This document shows positions 16,547 through 26,128 of a stretch of 64,000 nt of DNA, piece by piece; the first letter of the stretch is position 1; each line of letters opens with the position of its first letter. The stretch is from Limnohabitans parvus II-B4 (GTDB lineage: Bacteria; Pseudomonadota; Gammaproteobacteria; Burkholderiales; Burkholderiaceae_C), in assembly GCF_003063455.1 (NCBI RefSeq), contig NZ_NESN01000005.1:131506-195505 (forward strand). Direction: 5' to 3'. A program made the translations under genes and the position numbers. The notes below the pieces were generated by a model. It saw nothing but the letters and a program-made list of their open reading frames with translations. It made no database searches and was not told the origin of the DNA.

Positions 16547-17392
16547 TCAGGTGTAACGCTTGCTGCGCAGGTTGTTTTTCATGTCCCGCAGATTGGGCTG
16601 CAGTTCCTCGCCAATGCGCAGGGCCACGGTGGTGGCCAGGATGTCGATGATCAACAGGTGCAGCAATCGCGAGACCATGGGGCTGTATTTGTCGTAGCCC
16701 TCGGGGTGGTCGGCCGTCAGGTGGATGTGCCCGGCGCTGGCCAGCGGCGAGCCACTGGCGGTGATGACGATCGTGGTGGCGCCTTGTTTTTTAGCGATGT
16801 CGCAGGCGTCCATCAGGTCACGGGTGCGGCCGGAGTTGGAGATGATCACCGCACAGTCGCCCGGCTTGAGCATGGATGCGCTCATGACCTGCATGTGGCC
16901 GTCGCTGTAGGCGATGGCATTCACGCCCAGGCGGAAGAATTTGTGCTGAGCGTCCTGCGCCACGATGCCGGAGTTGCCCACGCCATAAAACTCGATGCGG
17001 CGGTTGGTTTTTTGGGTGGCCGCCAGCGCTTGCGCGGCGTGCTCCAGCGCGAACGAGCTGGCGTCGTTGCGGTACTTCAAAAACGCCGCCACGGTGTTGT
17101 CGATCACTTTGACCGCGATGTCGCTGGTCTTGTCGTCCACGTCCACGCTGCGGTGGATGAAGGGCACACCCTCGCTCACGCTGCCGGCCAGCTTGAGTTT
17201 GAAATCCGACAAGCCGTCGTAGCCCATGCTGCGACAAAAGCGCACCACGGTGGGCTTGCTCACATGCGAGCGGTCAGCCAATTCTGTGACCGGCAAGTTG
17301 GCAAAGGCTCTGGGGTCTGCCAGCACGAGCTTGCCCACGCGTTGCTCGGCCGGGGCCAGAGAGGGCAAAGAAGCCTTGATTCGTTCGAGCAT
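16547..17392 (-). CDS. hexR: HexR, MurR/RpiR-family regulator of hexose catabolism
   Basis: A 281-residue repressor. The RpiR-type helix-turn-helix domain covers 1-77 (NLPVTELADRSHVSKPTVVRFCRSMGY) and a SIS sugar-phosphate domain ~120-250 (GVGNSGIVAQDAQHKFFRLG; IISNSGRTRDLM). HexR proteins bind 2-keto-3-deoxy-6-phosphogluconate and control zwf and Entner-Doudoroff genes. The ATG at 17392 is chosen; a longer frame to 17497 is translated repeat DNA. It lies downstream of zwf on the same strand, separated by 331 bases of repeats. Confidence 0.9.
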   Translation of the reverse strand: MLERIKASLPSLAPAEQRVGKLVLADPRAFANLPVTELADRSHVSKPTVVRFCRSMGYDGLSDFKLKLAGSVSEGVPFIHRSVDVDDKTSDIAVKVIDNTVAAFLKYRNDASSFALEHAAQALAATQKTNRRIEFYGVGNSGIVAQDAQHKFFRLGVNAIAYSDGHMQVMSASMLKPGDCAVIISNSGRTRDLMDACDIAKKQGATTIVITASGSPLASAGHIHLTADHPEGYDKYSPMVSRLLHLLIIDILATTVALRIGEELQPNLRDMKNNLRSKRYT

Positions 17393-17427
17393 GGTGTGCC
17401 TTTCGTGGAAATTAAGTTGCCATCCTC

Positions 17428-17690
17428 GGGTTTGAGCTGAGGATTTTTCAGGTTTGTCATCCGCGGGTTTGAGCTGAGGAATTTTCAGGTTTGTCATCCG
17501 CGGGTTTGAGCTGAAGATTTTTCAGGTTTGTCATCCTCGGGCTTGACCCGAGGATCCATGGATTCCCGATCAAGTCGGGAATGACATTTCTAGGGTGAGT
17601 CGGGAATGACATTTCTAGGGTGAGTCGGGAATGACATTTCTAGGGTGAGTCGGGAATGACGCTTCCTGCTGCAGGCCGGGGATGACACTT
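17428..17690. repeat. Two tandem arrays built on REP half-palindromes
   Basis: A 37-bp unit (GGGTTTGAGCTGAGGATTTT plus CAGGTTTGTCATCCGC) repeats from 17428, 17465 and 17502. The array ends in a complete palindrome CCTCGGGcttgaCCCGAGG (17535 on) and a second one, ATTCCCGATCAAGTCGGGAAT. From 17574 a 25-bp unit (GTCGGGAATGACATTTCTAG + GGTGA) repeats at 17574, 17599 and 17624, with a diverged copy at 17649. Together these fill the gap between zwf and hexR, and a translated part accounts for the false N-terminal extension of hexR. Confidence 0.9.
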
Positions 17691-17723
17691 CTTGGGGCAT
17701 GGCGGGGGTGGCATTCGGGCGAA

Positions 17724-19187
17724 TCAGATCTCTTCACTCCAGCAAAACCCGTCGCGCGCAATCATGGCGCTCGATGCACTGGGGCCCCAGGTGCCAGCGG
17801 CATAAGGTCGGGGACCGATGCTGTCGTTTTTCCAGTGCTGCAGGATCGGCTCGACCCAGCGCCAGGCTTCTTCTTGTTCGTCGCTGCGCACGAACAGGTT
17901 CAGGCGGCCGTCGAGCACGTCCAGCAGCAGGCGCTCGTAAGCGCCCACGCGTTGGCTGCCAAAGCGCTTGTCAAAGTCCAGATCCAGGTGGACCGGGCTC
18001 AGGGTGGCGCCGCCGCTGCCTTCGCCGCGCTTGCTCTGGCCTTGCGCAAACAGGTGCAGCTCCAGGCCGTCTTTGGGTTGCAGGTGGATGACCAGTTTGT
18101 TGGCGTGGCCCACGGGGCTCTTGAAGATTTCGTGCGGTGTTTGTCGGAAGTTGATCTCGATGTGCGCCTCGCGCGAAGCCATGCGTTTGCCCGTGCGGAT
18201 GTAAAACGGCACGCCTGCCCAGCGCCAGTTGGCGATCTCGGTGCGCAGCGCGACAAAGGTTTCGGTGCTGCTGCTGGGGCTAACGCCTTGTTCTTCACGG
18301 TAGCCTGGCACAGCGTGGCCGAACACATTGCCGGCGCTGTACTGGCCGCGAATCACGTGCTGGCTTAGGGTTTCGGGCGTCCAGCGTTTCAAGGCGCGCA
18401 GCACCTTGAGTTTTTCATCGCGGATCGCATCGGCGTGGGCGTTGATGGGGGGCTCCATGGCGATGGCGCACAGCAGTTGCAGGGCGTGGTTTTGCACCAT
18501 GTCGCGCAGTGCGCCGGTGGTTTCGTAAAAGCCGCCGCGCTTTTCCACGCCCAGCTCTTCCGACATGGTGATCTGGATGTTGGCGATGTGTTCGCGCCGC
18601 CACAGCGGCTCAAACAAGGCGTTGCCAAAGCGCATGGCAAACAGGTTTTGCACCGCGGGCTTGCCCAGGTAGTGGTCGATGCGGAAGATTTGCTGCTCTT
18701 TGAAGACCTTGCCCACCGCCTCGTTGATGCTGCGGTTGGAGGCCAGGTCGTGGCCCAGCGGTTTTTCGAGCACGATGCGGGTCTTGGCGGTGTTCAAGCC
18801 GTTGGCCGCCAGTTGTTCGCAGACGGTGGTGAAGAGGCTGGGTGCGGTGGACAAATACATCACCACGGTGTCGGTTTCGCGTTCGGCCAGGCGGGCAGAC
18901 AACGCGGCATACGACTCGGGTTTGGACAGGTCCATGCGCACGTAGCACAGCAAGCTGGCAAACCGGGCGAACTCTTCGGGGTTGGGGCGCTTGTCGCCTT
19001 CGACTTGTTCAAAGCGCGACTGGATTTGCTGGCGGTATTGTTCGTCCGTCAGGTCGTCGCGGCCCACGCCGATGATGCGGCCGCCCTCGGGCAGGGTGTC
19101 GTGACGGTAAGCCTGAAACAAAGCAGGCATGAGTTTGCGCCAGACCAGATCGCCCGTGCCGCCAAAGAAAACCAAATCAAAAGCCAT
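17724..19187 (-). CDS. zwf: Glucose-6-phosphate 1-dehydrogenase
   Basis: A 487-residue NADP-dependent enzyme that oxidises glucose 6-phosphate to 6-phosphogluconolactone, feeding the pentose phosphate and Entner-Doudoroff routes. The N-terminal nucleotide fold has FGGTGDLVWRKL at 8-19 (usually GASGDL). The active-site block reads RIDHYLGKPAVQN near 175-187; most family members have an acidic or polar residue where this has Pro after GK. The catalytic His-containing HYLGK is kept. The length is normal. A HexR-like operator lies 36 bases upstream, and tal is divergent. Confidence 0.95.
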   Translation of the reverse strand: MAFDLVFFGGTGDLVWRKLMPALFQAYRHDTLPEGGRIIGVGRDDLTDEQYRQQIQSRFEQVEGDKRPNPEEFARFASLLCYVRMDLSKPESYAALSARLAERETDTVVMYLSTAPSLFTTVCEQLAANGLNTAKTRIVLEKPLGHDLASNRSINEAVGKVFKEQQIFRIDHYLGKPAVQNLFAMRFGNALFEPLWRREHIANIQITMSEELGVEKRGGFYETTGALRDMVQNHALQLLCAIAMEPPINAHADAIRDEKLKVLRALKRWTPETLSQHVIRGQYSAGNVFGHAVPGYREEQGVSPSSSTETFVALRTEIANWRWAGVPFYIRTGKRMASREAHIEINFRQTPHEIFKSPVGHANKLVIHLQPKDGLELHLFAQGQSKRGEGSGGATLSPVHLDLDFDKRFGSQRVGAYERLLLDVLDGRLNLFVRSDEQEEAWRWVEPILQHWKNDSIGPRPYAAGTWGPSASSAMIARDGFCWSEEI

Positions 19188-19222
19188 GATGTTCTTGAGT
19201 TACATGAAAAATTGATTTGTAA

Positions 19223-19237
19223 TGTAACTTTGTTTCA
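19223..19237 (-). promoter_or_regulatory. Candidate HexR operator upstream of zwf
   Basis: TGTAAC-TTT-GTTTCA is a 15-base near-palindrome (11 of 12 arm positions symmetric). It matches the length and outer bases of the published gammaproteobacterial HexR motif (TGTA..N..TACA type), 36-50 bases before the zwf ATG. HexR is encoded just downstream of zwf. Confidence 0.55.
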
Positions 19238-19319
19238 CTGATAATTCAAGCCAGCTTTCAAATCGCGGGTAAATATTTCAGCCGAGGGAACGACGCGCTG
19301 CTGAAACGGCATCCACCCC

Positions 19320-19470
19320 AATGAATGCCTGCCAGCACAATGAATGCCTGCCAGCCCAATAAATGTCTGTCACCCTGATAAATGTCTGTCACCCTGATAA
19401 ATGTCTGTCACCCCGGACTTGATCCGGGGTCCAGCTTGTTTCAAGCAGGGATGCCCGATCAGCTCGGGCA
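19320..19470. repeat. Tandem 19-20-bp units ending in full palindromes
   Basis: Two units AATGAATGCCTGCCAGC.. (19320, 19339) and three units (A)ATAAATGTCTGTCACCC.. (19358, 19378, 19397) run into the palindrome CCCCGGACTTGATCCGGGG (19411-19429), and a second, GCCCGATCAGCTCGGGC, follows near 19452. This occupies most of the zwf-tal intergenic region; the palindromes belong to the same family as the array at 16221-16520. Confidence 0.85.
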
Positions 19471-19525
19471 TGACAGGCCAGGCCATCCGACTTTGTGACT
19501 ACTTTTGCAACTTGTATAAAACGCC

Positions 19526-20473
19526 ATGAACCAACTTGACGCCCTCAAACAATTCACCACCGTGGTCGCTGACACCGGCGATTTCAAGCAACTGGCCCAA
19601 TTCCAGCCGCAAGACGCGACCACCAACCCGTCGCTGATCCTCAAAGCTGTGCAAAAGCCCGAATACGCGCCTTTGCTGGCCGAGACCGTGGCCGCCCACC
19701 GGGGGCAGCCGCTGGACGTGGTGATGGACCACCTGCTGGTGCGTTTTGGTTGTGAAATTTTGAAGACCATTCCGGGCCGCGTGTCGACCGAAGTGGACGC
19801 ACGCCTGAGCTTTGACACCGCCGCCACCGTGGCGCGTGCGCGCCGCATCATGGGCCTGTACGAAGCGCAGGGCATCCCGCGTGAGCGCGTGCTGATCAAG
19901 ATCGCCTCGACTTGGGAGGGCATTCAAGCCGCCGCCGAGCTGGAGCGCGAGGGTATCCGCTGCAACTTGACGCTGCTGTTCGCGTTTTGCCAGGCGGTGG
20001 CTTGCGGCCAAGCCAAGGTGCAACTCATCTCGCCATTCGTTGGCCGCATTTACGACTGGTACAAAAAGACCGCTGGCGCTGCCTGGGACGAAGCCGCCAA
20101 GGCCGGGGCCAATGACCCGGGTGTGCAGTCGGTGCGGGCCATCTTCAACCACTACAAAAAGCACGGCATTGCCACCGAAGTCATGGGCGCGTCGTTTCGC
20201 AACATCGGCCAGATCACCGCGCTGGCTGGCTGCGATTTACTGACCATCAGCCCCGAACTGCTGGCGCAGCTGGCCGCCACCGACGCGCCTTTGGTTTTGT
20301 CGCTGGACGCGACTGCTGCCCAAACCATGGACTTGCCTGCCGTGGCCTATGACGAAGCGGCGTTCCGCCTGGCGCTGAACGAAGACGCCATGGCCACCGA
20401 AAAGTTGGCAGAAGGTATCCGTGCCTTCTGTGCCGATGCCGTCAAGCTCGAAGACCTGATGCAGAAAGCCTGA
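19526..20473 (+). CDS. tal: Transaldolase
   Basis: A 315-residue TalB-type enzyme transferring a dihydroxyacetone unit between sugar phosphates in the non-oxidative pentose phosphate pathway. [12 protein letters not shown] at about 31-42 and the Schiff-base Lys region [14 protein letters not shown] (Lys ~131) are exactly as in the family. It is divergent from zwf and 213 bases before pgi on the same strand, so the sugar-phosphate genes are clustered. Confidence 0.96.
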   Translation: MNQLDALKQFTTVVADTGDFKQLAQFQPQDATTNPSLILKAVQKPEYAPLLAETVAAHRGQPLDVVMDHLLVRFGCEILKTIPGRVSTEVDARLSFDTAATVARARRIMGLYEAQGIPRERVLIKIASTWEGIQAAAELEREGIRCNLTLLFAFCQAVACGQAKVQLISPFVGRIYDWYKKTAGAAWDEAAKAGANDPGVQSVRAIFNHYKKHGIATEVMGASFRNIGQITALAGCDLLTISPELLAQLAATDAPLVLSLDATAAQTMDLPAVAYDEAAFRLALNEDAMATEKLAEGIRAFCADAVKLEDLMQKA

Positions 20474-20490
20474 AATCTGGGTGTGTCTTG

Positions 20491-20565
20491 GTAGGTCGGA
20501 CCTTCAGGTCCGACGTGTGTGGACTTGGCACAGGTCCATGTCGGGGCTGAAGCCACCGACCTACC
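20491..20565. repeat. Nested inverted repeat GTAGGTCGG ... CCGACCTAC
   Basis: Outer 9-bp arms at 20491-20499 and 20556-20564 enclose smaller hairpins (GTCGGACCTTCAGGTCCGAC and GTCGGGGCTGAAGCC). The structure resembles a mobile intergenic palindromic unit and follows the tal stop; it may also act as a transcript end. Confidence 0.7.
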
Positions 20566-20614
20566 CCTCGCTCGCACTGGAATCAAGTCCTTCCCCGTGG
20601 CCTGATTCTTGTGT

Positions 20615-20636
20615 GAGCGAGCCCTTGCTCGCGAAT
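20615..20636. repeat. REP-like element GAGCGAGCCC..GCTCGCGAATG, copy 1
   Basis: GCGAGC (20617-20622) and GCTCGC (20627-20632) with a 4-base loop, followed by GAATG. A near-identical copy is at 51501-51523. It resembles the Pseudomonas-type REP core. Confidence 0.6.
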
Positions 20637-20686
20637 GACAAAACCACCAGAAGCCTGTTTTAGATCAAATCCATTGAAAGATCCCC

Positions 20687-22219
20687 ATGCGTTGTGACCA
20701 AACCCCGGCCTGGAAGGCCTTGACGGCCCATGCCGAACACACCACTGGTTTTGACTTGCGCACGGCCTTCGCTGCCGATGCCCAGCGTGCTTACACCCTG
20801 AGCCAGCAAGCCCCATACGTGTTCGCTGACCTGTCCAAAAACCATGTGGACACCGCGACAGAAGCCTTGCTGCAAGAGCTGGCCCGCCAGACCGGGCTTG
20901 AATCCCACCGCGACGCCATGTTTCGGGGTGAGGCCATCAATCACACCGAAGACCGAGCCGTGATGCATTGGCTGCTGCGCCAGCCCGAAGGCAGTCTGGG
21001 TGGTGCGCTGGCCGAGCCGCTGACGCTGGTGCATGGCACCTTGGCTCCCATGTTGGCCTATGCCGAGCAGATCCGGGCCGATGCGCAGATCACCGACGTG
21101 GTCAACATCGGCATCGGTGGCTCTGATTTGGGGCCGCAAATGGCCGTCCTAGCCTTGCAAGACGTCGTCATCCCGGGCAAGCGTTTTCACTTCGTGTCGA
21201 ACGTGGACGGCCATGAGCTGGCAGGTGTGCTCAAGGGCCTGAAGGCCGAGAACACCCTGTTCTTGATCGCCTCCAAAACCTTCACGACCACAGAGACCAT
21301 GACCAATGCCCGTTCGGCTTTGCAGTGGTTCAAGGCGCAAGGTGGCGTTGATGTGGCTCGCCACTTTGCGGCTCTCACCACCAACGTGGCTGCAGCCGCC
21401 GAGTTCGGTATCACCACCACCTTCGGTTTTTGGGACTGGGTGGGCGGGCGTTACTCCATGTGGTCGGCCATTGGTTTGCCGGTGGCGATCGCCATCGGCG
21501 CGCAGGGTTTCAAAGACCTGCTGGCCGGGGCGCACGCGATGGACCAGCACTTTCAGACCGCGCCGCTCGAAGCCAATTTGCCGGTGCGTCTGGGCCTGCT
21601 GGACGTCTGGTACCGCAACTTTTTGAATTACACCAGCCGCTCTATTGCGCCTTATCACAGCGCTTTGCGCAGATTGCCCGCGTATTTGCAGCAGCTCGAG
21701 ATGGAGAGCAACGGCAAGCGCGTGGACCGCAACGGCCAGGCGCTGCCGTACGGCACCTCGCCCGTGCTGTGGGGCGAGCCGGGCACCAACGGCCAACATG
21801 CTTATTTTCAGATGCTGCACCAAGGCACCGACATCGTGCCGCTGGAGTTCATGGCCGTTAAAAAGCCCACGCACAATTTGGCCGACCACCACGAGCTGCT
21901 GCTGGCCAATGCGATCGCGCAGGCACAGGCGCTGATGCTGGGCCAGACTGACGCAGGCGGGCACAAGCACTTCACCGGCAACCGGCCCAGCACCTTCTTG
22001 CTGCTCGATGAGCTGACGCCCGCCAGTTTGGGGGCGCTCATCGCCTTGCAGGAACACCGCGTGTTTGTGAGTGGCTCGGTCTGGGGCATCAACAGCTTTG
22101 ACCAGTGGGGGGTGGAGCTGGGCAAGGTGCTGGCCAAAGACATCCATGCCCGAATGGCCTCTGGCGATGTCACCGGGTTGGATGCTTCAAGTGCTGGACT
22201 GCTCGAGCGCATTCGTTGA
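20687..22219 (+). CDS. pgi: Glucose-6-phosphate isomerase
   Basis: A 510-residue cytosolic enzyme interconverting glucose 6-phosphate and fructose 6-phosphate. Both family signatures are present: DWVGGRYSMWSAIGLP at about 248-263 and GINSFDQWGVELGK near 466-479. GIGGSDLGPQM at about 144-154 is the phosphate-binding loop. It follows tal in the same direction, with repeat elements in the 213-base gap. Confidence 0.96.
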   Translation: MRCDQTPAWKALTAHAEHTTGFDLRTAFAADAQRAYTLSQQAPYVFADLSKNHVDTATEALLQELARQTGLESHRDAMFRGEAINHTEDRAVMHWLLRQPEGSLGGALAEPLTLVHGTLAPMLAYAEQIRADAQITDVVNIGIGGSDLGPQMAVLALQDVVIPGKRFHFVSNVDGHELAGVLKGLKAENTLFLIASKTFTTTETMTNARSALQWFKAQGGVDVARHFAALTTNVAAAAEFGITTTFGFWDWVGGRYSMWSAIGLPVAIAIGAQGFKDLLAGAHAMDQHFQTAPLEANLPVRLGLLDVWYRNFLNYTSRSIAPYHSALRRLPAYLQQLEMESNGKRVDRNGQALPYGTSPVLWGEPGTNGQHAYFQMLHQGTDIVPLEFMAVKKPTHNLADHHELLLANAIAQAQALMLGQTDAGGHKHFTGNRPSTFLLLDELTPASLGALIALQEHRVFVSGSVWGINSFDQWGVELGKVLAKDIHARMASGDVTGLDASSAGLLERIR

Positions 22220-22291
22220 AGCCCTGAAGACATCGCCCTGAGGGCAGGGCGCCCCAATAATGCAAGACAACACAGCCCAAGCAGGGCGGGC

Positions 22292-23272
22292 TCAATGCTT
22301 GTGCGCGCTGTGGTCGTGAGCCTCCTGGGCCGCCTGAACACTTACCGTTCCCCGCATGCCCGCCTCATAGTGACCCGGGATCAGGCAGGCCATTTGCAAG
22401 CGTGTGGCCTTCGAAAAGGTCACCACCAATTCGCCGGTTTCCCCGGCAGCCACGCTGATGGCTGCACCTGTGCTGTGGTGGTGAGCGCTGTCACTTGCTG
22501 CACCTTTTGCGGCAGCCTGTTTCATCGCCTCTGAGTGGGCGCTGATGTCCTCGTCGCTGCCCAGTACCATTTCGTGCGCTGTGCGTCCCGAGTTGCTGAC
22601 CACAAAACGGATGGTTTCACCGGCTTGCACCTCGATTTGGCTGGGCGTGAAGCGCATTTGGTCGTCCATGTTCACTGCCATGCTGCGGGTGACCACTTGG
22701 GCCAGAACTGGGTCGTGTGGCCCGGTTGCGGCCAAGGCCCCTTGGTGCTCGTCTGCTGCAGCGGCCTCGCCGTGGCTGTGCCCACCCGTGGCGGCCCAGT
22801 CGGGGTGGCGTTCCAACCATTGCCAGGCGGCCCAGCTGCCCGCCGTCACGGCCGTGCCCAGCACCAGCACATACACCGTGGCAGCCCTTGGCCAATGGCC
22901 AGGTGCACTCAGCCCCAAAGCCAGGACCGAGATGAAAAAGCCCAGCGGCACCACCCATGCGCTGCGGGCGGGTGAGTCTGGAAAGTGCTGCAACCCACCC
23001 GTGAAAAACCCCAGGCCAATGGAGAGCAAAGTGCCCAGCACCAAGGTCTGCAGCAAACCTGTTCGTGGTGTGTCAGTGTCTGCTGGGCCCAGCCGGTGTT
23101 CCAGCCAAGCCCCCAGCACAAACAAAACGATGCCAATGGCCGCCGTCCAAAGGGAGCGTGTCCCGCTGAAAAAGCCGTGGTTCACGGCCCCTGAAATGAA
23201 GCTGATGCCCGAATACTTGAGCAGCATCGCCCCGTGCTGTTGTTGAAAAGAAGAAGTCATGCGTCCATCCAT
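22292..23272 (-). CDS. Membrane protein with C-terminal cupredoxin domain (copper-type)
   Basis: A 326-residue protein. The N-terminal half has four or five hydrophobic segments (about 40-58, 73-92, 105-125, 130-150). The C-terminal half is a plastocyanin/CopI-like cupredoxin domain: FTPSQIEVQAGETIRFVVSNSGRTAHEMVLG carries the first His ligand, and MACLIPGHYEAGM gives the Cys, His and Met ligands. His-rich stretches (HSHGEAAAADEHQ, HHH, HDHSAHKH) surround it. It is predicted to sit in the inner membrane with the copper site outside. Joining a multi-span membrane part to a single cupredoxin domain is unusual; the task may be periplasmic copper handling. Its start is supported by AAGG upstream. 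Confidence 0.75.
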   Translation of the reverse strand: MDGRMTSSFQQQHGAMLLKYSGISFISGAVNHGFFSGTRSLWTAAIGIVLFVLGAWLEHRLGPADTDTPRTGLLQTLVLGTLLSIGLGFFTGGLQHFPDSPARSAWVVPLGFFISVLALGLSAPGHWPRAATVYVLVLGTAVTAGSWAAWQWLERHPDWAATGGHSHGEAAAADEHQGALAATGPHDPVLAQVVTRSMAVNMDDQMRFTPSQIEVQAGETIRFVVSNSGRTAHEMVLGSDEDISAHSEAMKQAAAKGAASDSAHHHSTGAAISVAAGETGELVVTFSKATRLQMACLIPGHYEAGMRGTVSVQAAQEAHDHSAHKH

Positions 23273-23354
23273 GCGCGGCCTTGGGCTGCGCGTTGAAAAC
23301 CATCTGCCGCGCAGGACTTGGCCCGCGCAGAACGTGAAAAGAGGGGTAGCGCGT

Positions 23355-23810
23355 TCAGGCGATGGGTGGGCGCAAGACAGGGCGCAAACTGGCGCTTTGC
23401 CAGCCCCTTGGGGTAGGCATCGGGTGCGCGGATGGCGCTGTGTTCAGCGCCAAGCCTGTCCATTGGCCCAACCCCATGGCGCAGCACTGGTGACAGTCGG
23501 CATGGTCTGCACAGGGTGTATGGGGGTTGCCCGAGTTGGGACTGTCCAGGGTGGCAGGCTTATCCGCAGGATGGGCGGTATGACCGTGGCAGTCAGGCCC
23601 GGCCAGAAAGGCTTGTGGCGCTTGAGCAAGCGGATGGCCATGGCTGTGTTGCACGGCCTCCGCCTCAGGATGCGCTGTCGTCCAAGAGGCATGCATCGGG
23701 GTTGTTGGCGAATGCGTTTGCGAAGCCGATGAAACAGGCATGGCCATGGCCGAACCCAAGCTCAGCTTGAGCACCAGCAGCCAGATCCAGATCCACGAAC
23801 AACTGCGCAT
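23355..23810 (-). CDS. Small secreted His/Cys-rich protein, possible metal handling
   Basis: A 151-residue protein with an N-terminal signal peptide (hydrophobic to ~24, AMAM end) and no recognisable enzyme domain. It has many His residues and a CADHADCHQCCAMG cluster near 100-113, a layout seen in short copper-resistance-associated proteins (CopL or DUF2946-like). It precedes the cupredoxin gene by 82 bases on the same strand, so both may respond to copper. Family assignment is tentative. Confidence 0.6.
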   Translation of the reverse strand: MRSCSWIWIWLLVLKLSLGSAMAMPVSSASQTHSPTTPMHASWTTAHPEAEAVQHSHGHPLAQAPQAFLAGPDCHGHTAHPADKPATLDSPNSGNPHTPCADHADCHQCCAMGLGQWTGLALNTAPSAHPMPTPRGWQSASLRPVLRPPIA

Positions 23811-23860
23811 GCCAAGATCTTATCGGTTCATGGGGTGCAAGCGCGAGCACGCAACAAAAA

Positions 23861-23896
23861 AGCCCCGCAAGGCTTTCACCTTGCGGGGCTTTGTGC
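23861..23896 (-). terminator. Intrinsic terminator after groEL
   Basis: AGCCCCGCAAGG (23861-23872) pairs with CCTTGCGGGGCT (23879-23890) over a 6-base loop, with an A-tract before it that becomes the U-tract in the minus-strand transcript. It lies 50 bases beyond the groEL stop. Confidence 0.88.
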
Positions 23897-23941
23897 TTGG
23901 CCGGGTGAGGGCCTAAACCCTCAGTCCAGACGGCGGGGCCA

Positions 23942-25638
<1,697 letters not shown>

Positions 25639-25687
25639 ACGGGTTGGCGGGTCTGCGCTTGCGCACGGAGGACCCACCAGGGGTCAA

Positions 25688-25975
25688 TTACTCGACAACT
25701 GCGAACAGGTCTTCTTCTTTCATGACCAGCAGCTCGTCGCCACCGACCTTGACGGTCTGGCCGCTGTACTTGCCGAACAACACGCGGTCGCCGACTTTCA
25801 CGCTCAGGGCTTTGGTCTCGCCTTTGTCGTTGGTCTTGCCTGGGCCGACGGCCAAGACTTCACCTTGATCAGGCTTTTCAGCAGCGGAATCGGGGATCAC
25901 GATGCCCGAAGCTGTTTTGGTTTCGCTTTCGATACGCTTGACGATCACGCGATCGCCCAAAGGACGCAGTTTCAT
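25688..25975 (-). CDS. groES: Co-chaperonin GroES (10 kDa)
   Basis: A 95-residue heptameric lid of Gro[35 protein letters not shown] is the family N-terminus with the mobile loop at ~17-33. It is the first gene of groESL; upstream lie a perfect CIRCE operator and a heat-shock-like promoter. AGGAG precedes the ATG. Confidence 0.98.
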   Translation of the reverse strand: MKLRPLGDRVIVKRIESETKTASGIVIPDSAAEKPDQGEVLAVGPGKTNDKGETKALSVKVGDRVLFGKYSGQTVKVGGDELLVMKEEDLFAVVE

Positions 25976-26060
25976 GGAATCTCCTGGATTTGAAACAAGG
26001 GTTGAAAAACAAAAGCACCTGAAAAAACGGGTGCTGCTGAAATCTGAGGGGGAATGACTG

Positions 26061-26087
26061 TTAGCACTCCCTGCCTTCGAGTGCTAA
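26061..26087 (-). promoter_or_regulatory. CIRCE operator (HrcA site) of groESL
   Basis: TTAGCACTC (26061-26069), a 9-base spacer and GAGTGCTAA (26079-26087) match the CIRCE consensus without mismatch, 86 bases before the groES ATG. HrcA binding there represses groESL at normal temperature. No hrcA is in the window. Confidence 0.97.
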
Positions 26088-26115
26088 TGATAAGGGCATT
26101 TGGCCTTGTTTCAAG
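26088..26115 (-). promoter_or_regulatory. Sigma32-type promoter candidate for groESL
   Basis: On the minus strand CTTGAAA (26109-26115) is a full match to the heat-shock -35 box; CCCTTATCA (26088-26096), 12 bases downstream, resembles the CCCCAT.T -10. It touches the CIRCE site, so positive (RpoH) and negative (HrcA) heat-shock control appear to converge here. Confidence 0.6.
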
Positions 26116-26128
26116 TGCCCGGCACTTT

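Noticed and set aside
17393..17497. N-terminal extension of hexR
   Set aside because: The added residues are translation of the 37-bp repeat array; HexR homologues begin at the Met encoded at 17392.
19199..19228. GTTACAT ... ATGTAAC inverted repeat as the HexR site
   Set aside because: The 16-base spacer does not fit the compact HexR motif; the 15-base near-palindrome at 19223-19237 fits better.
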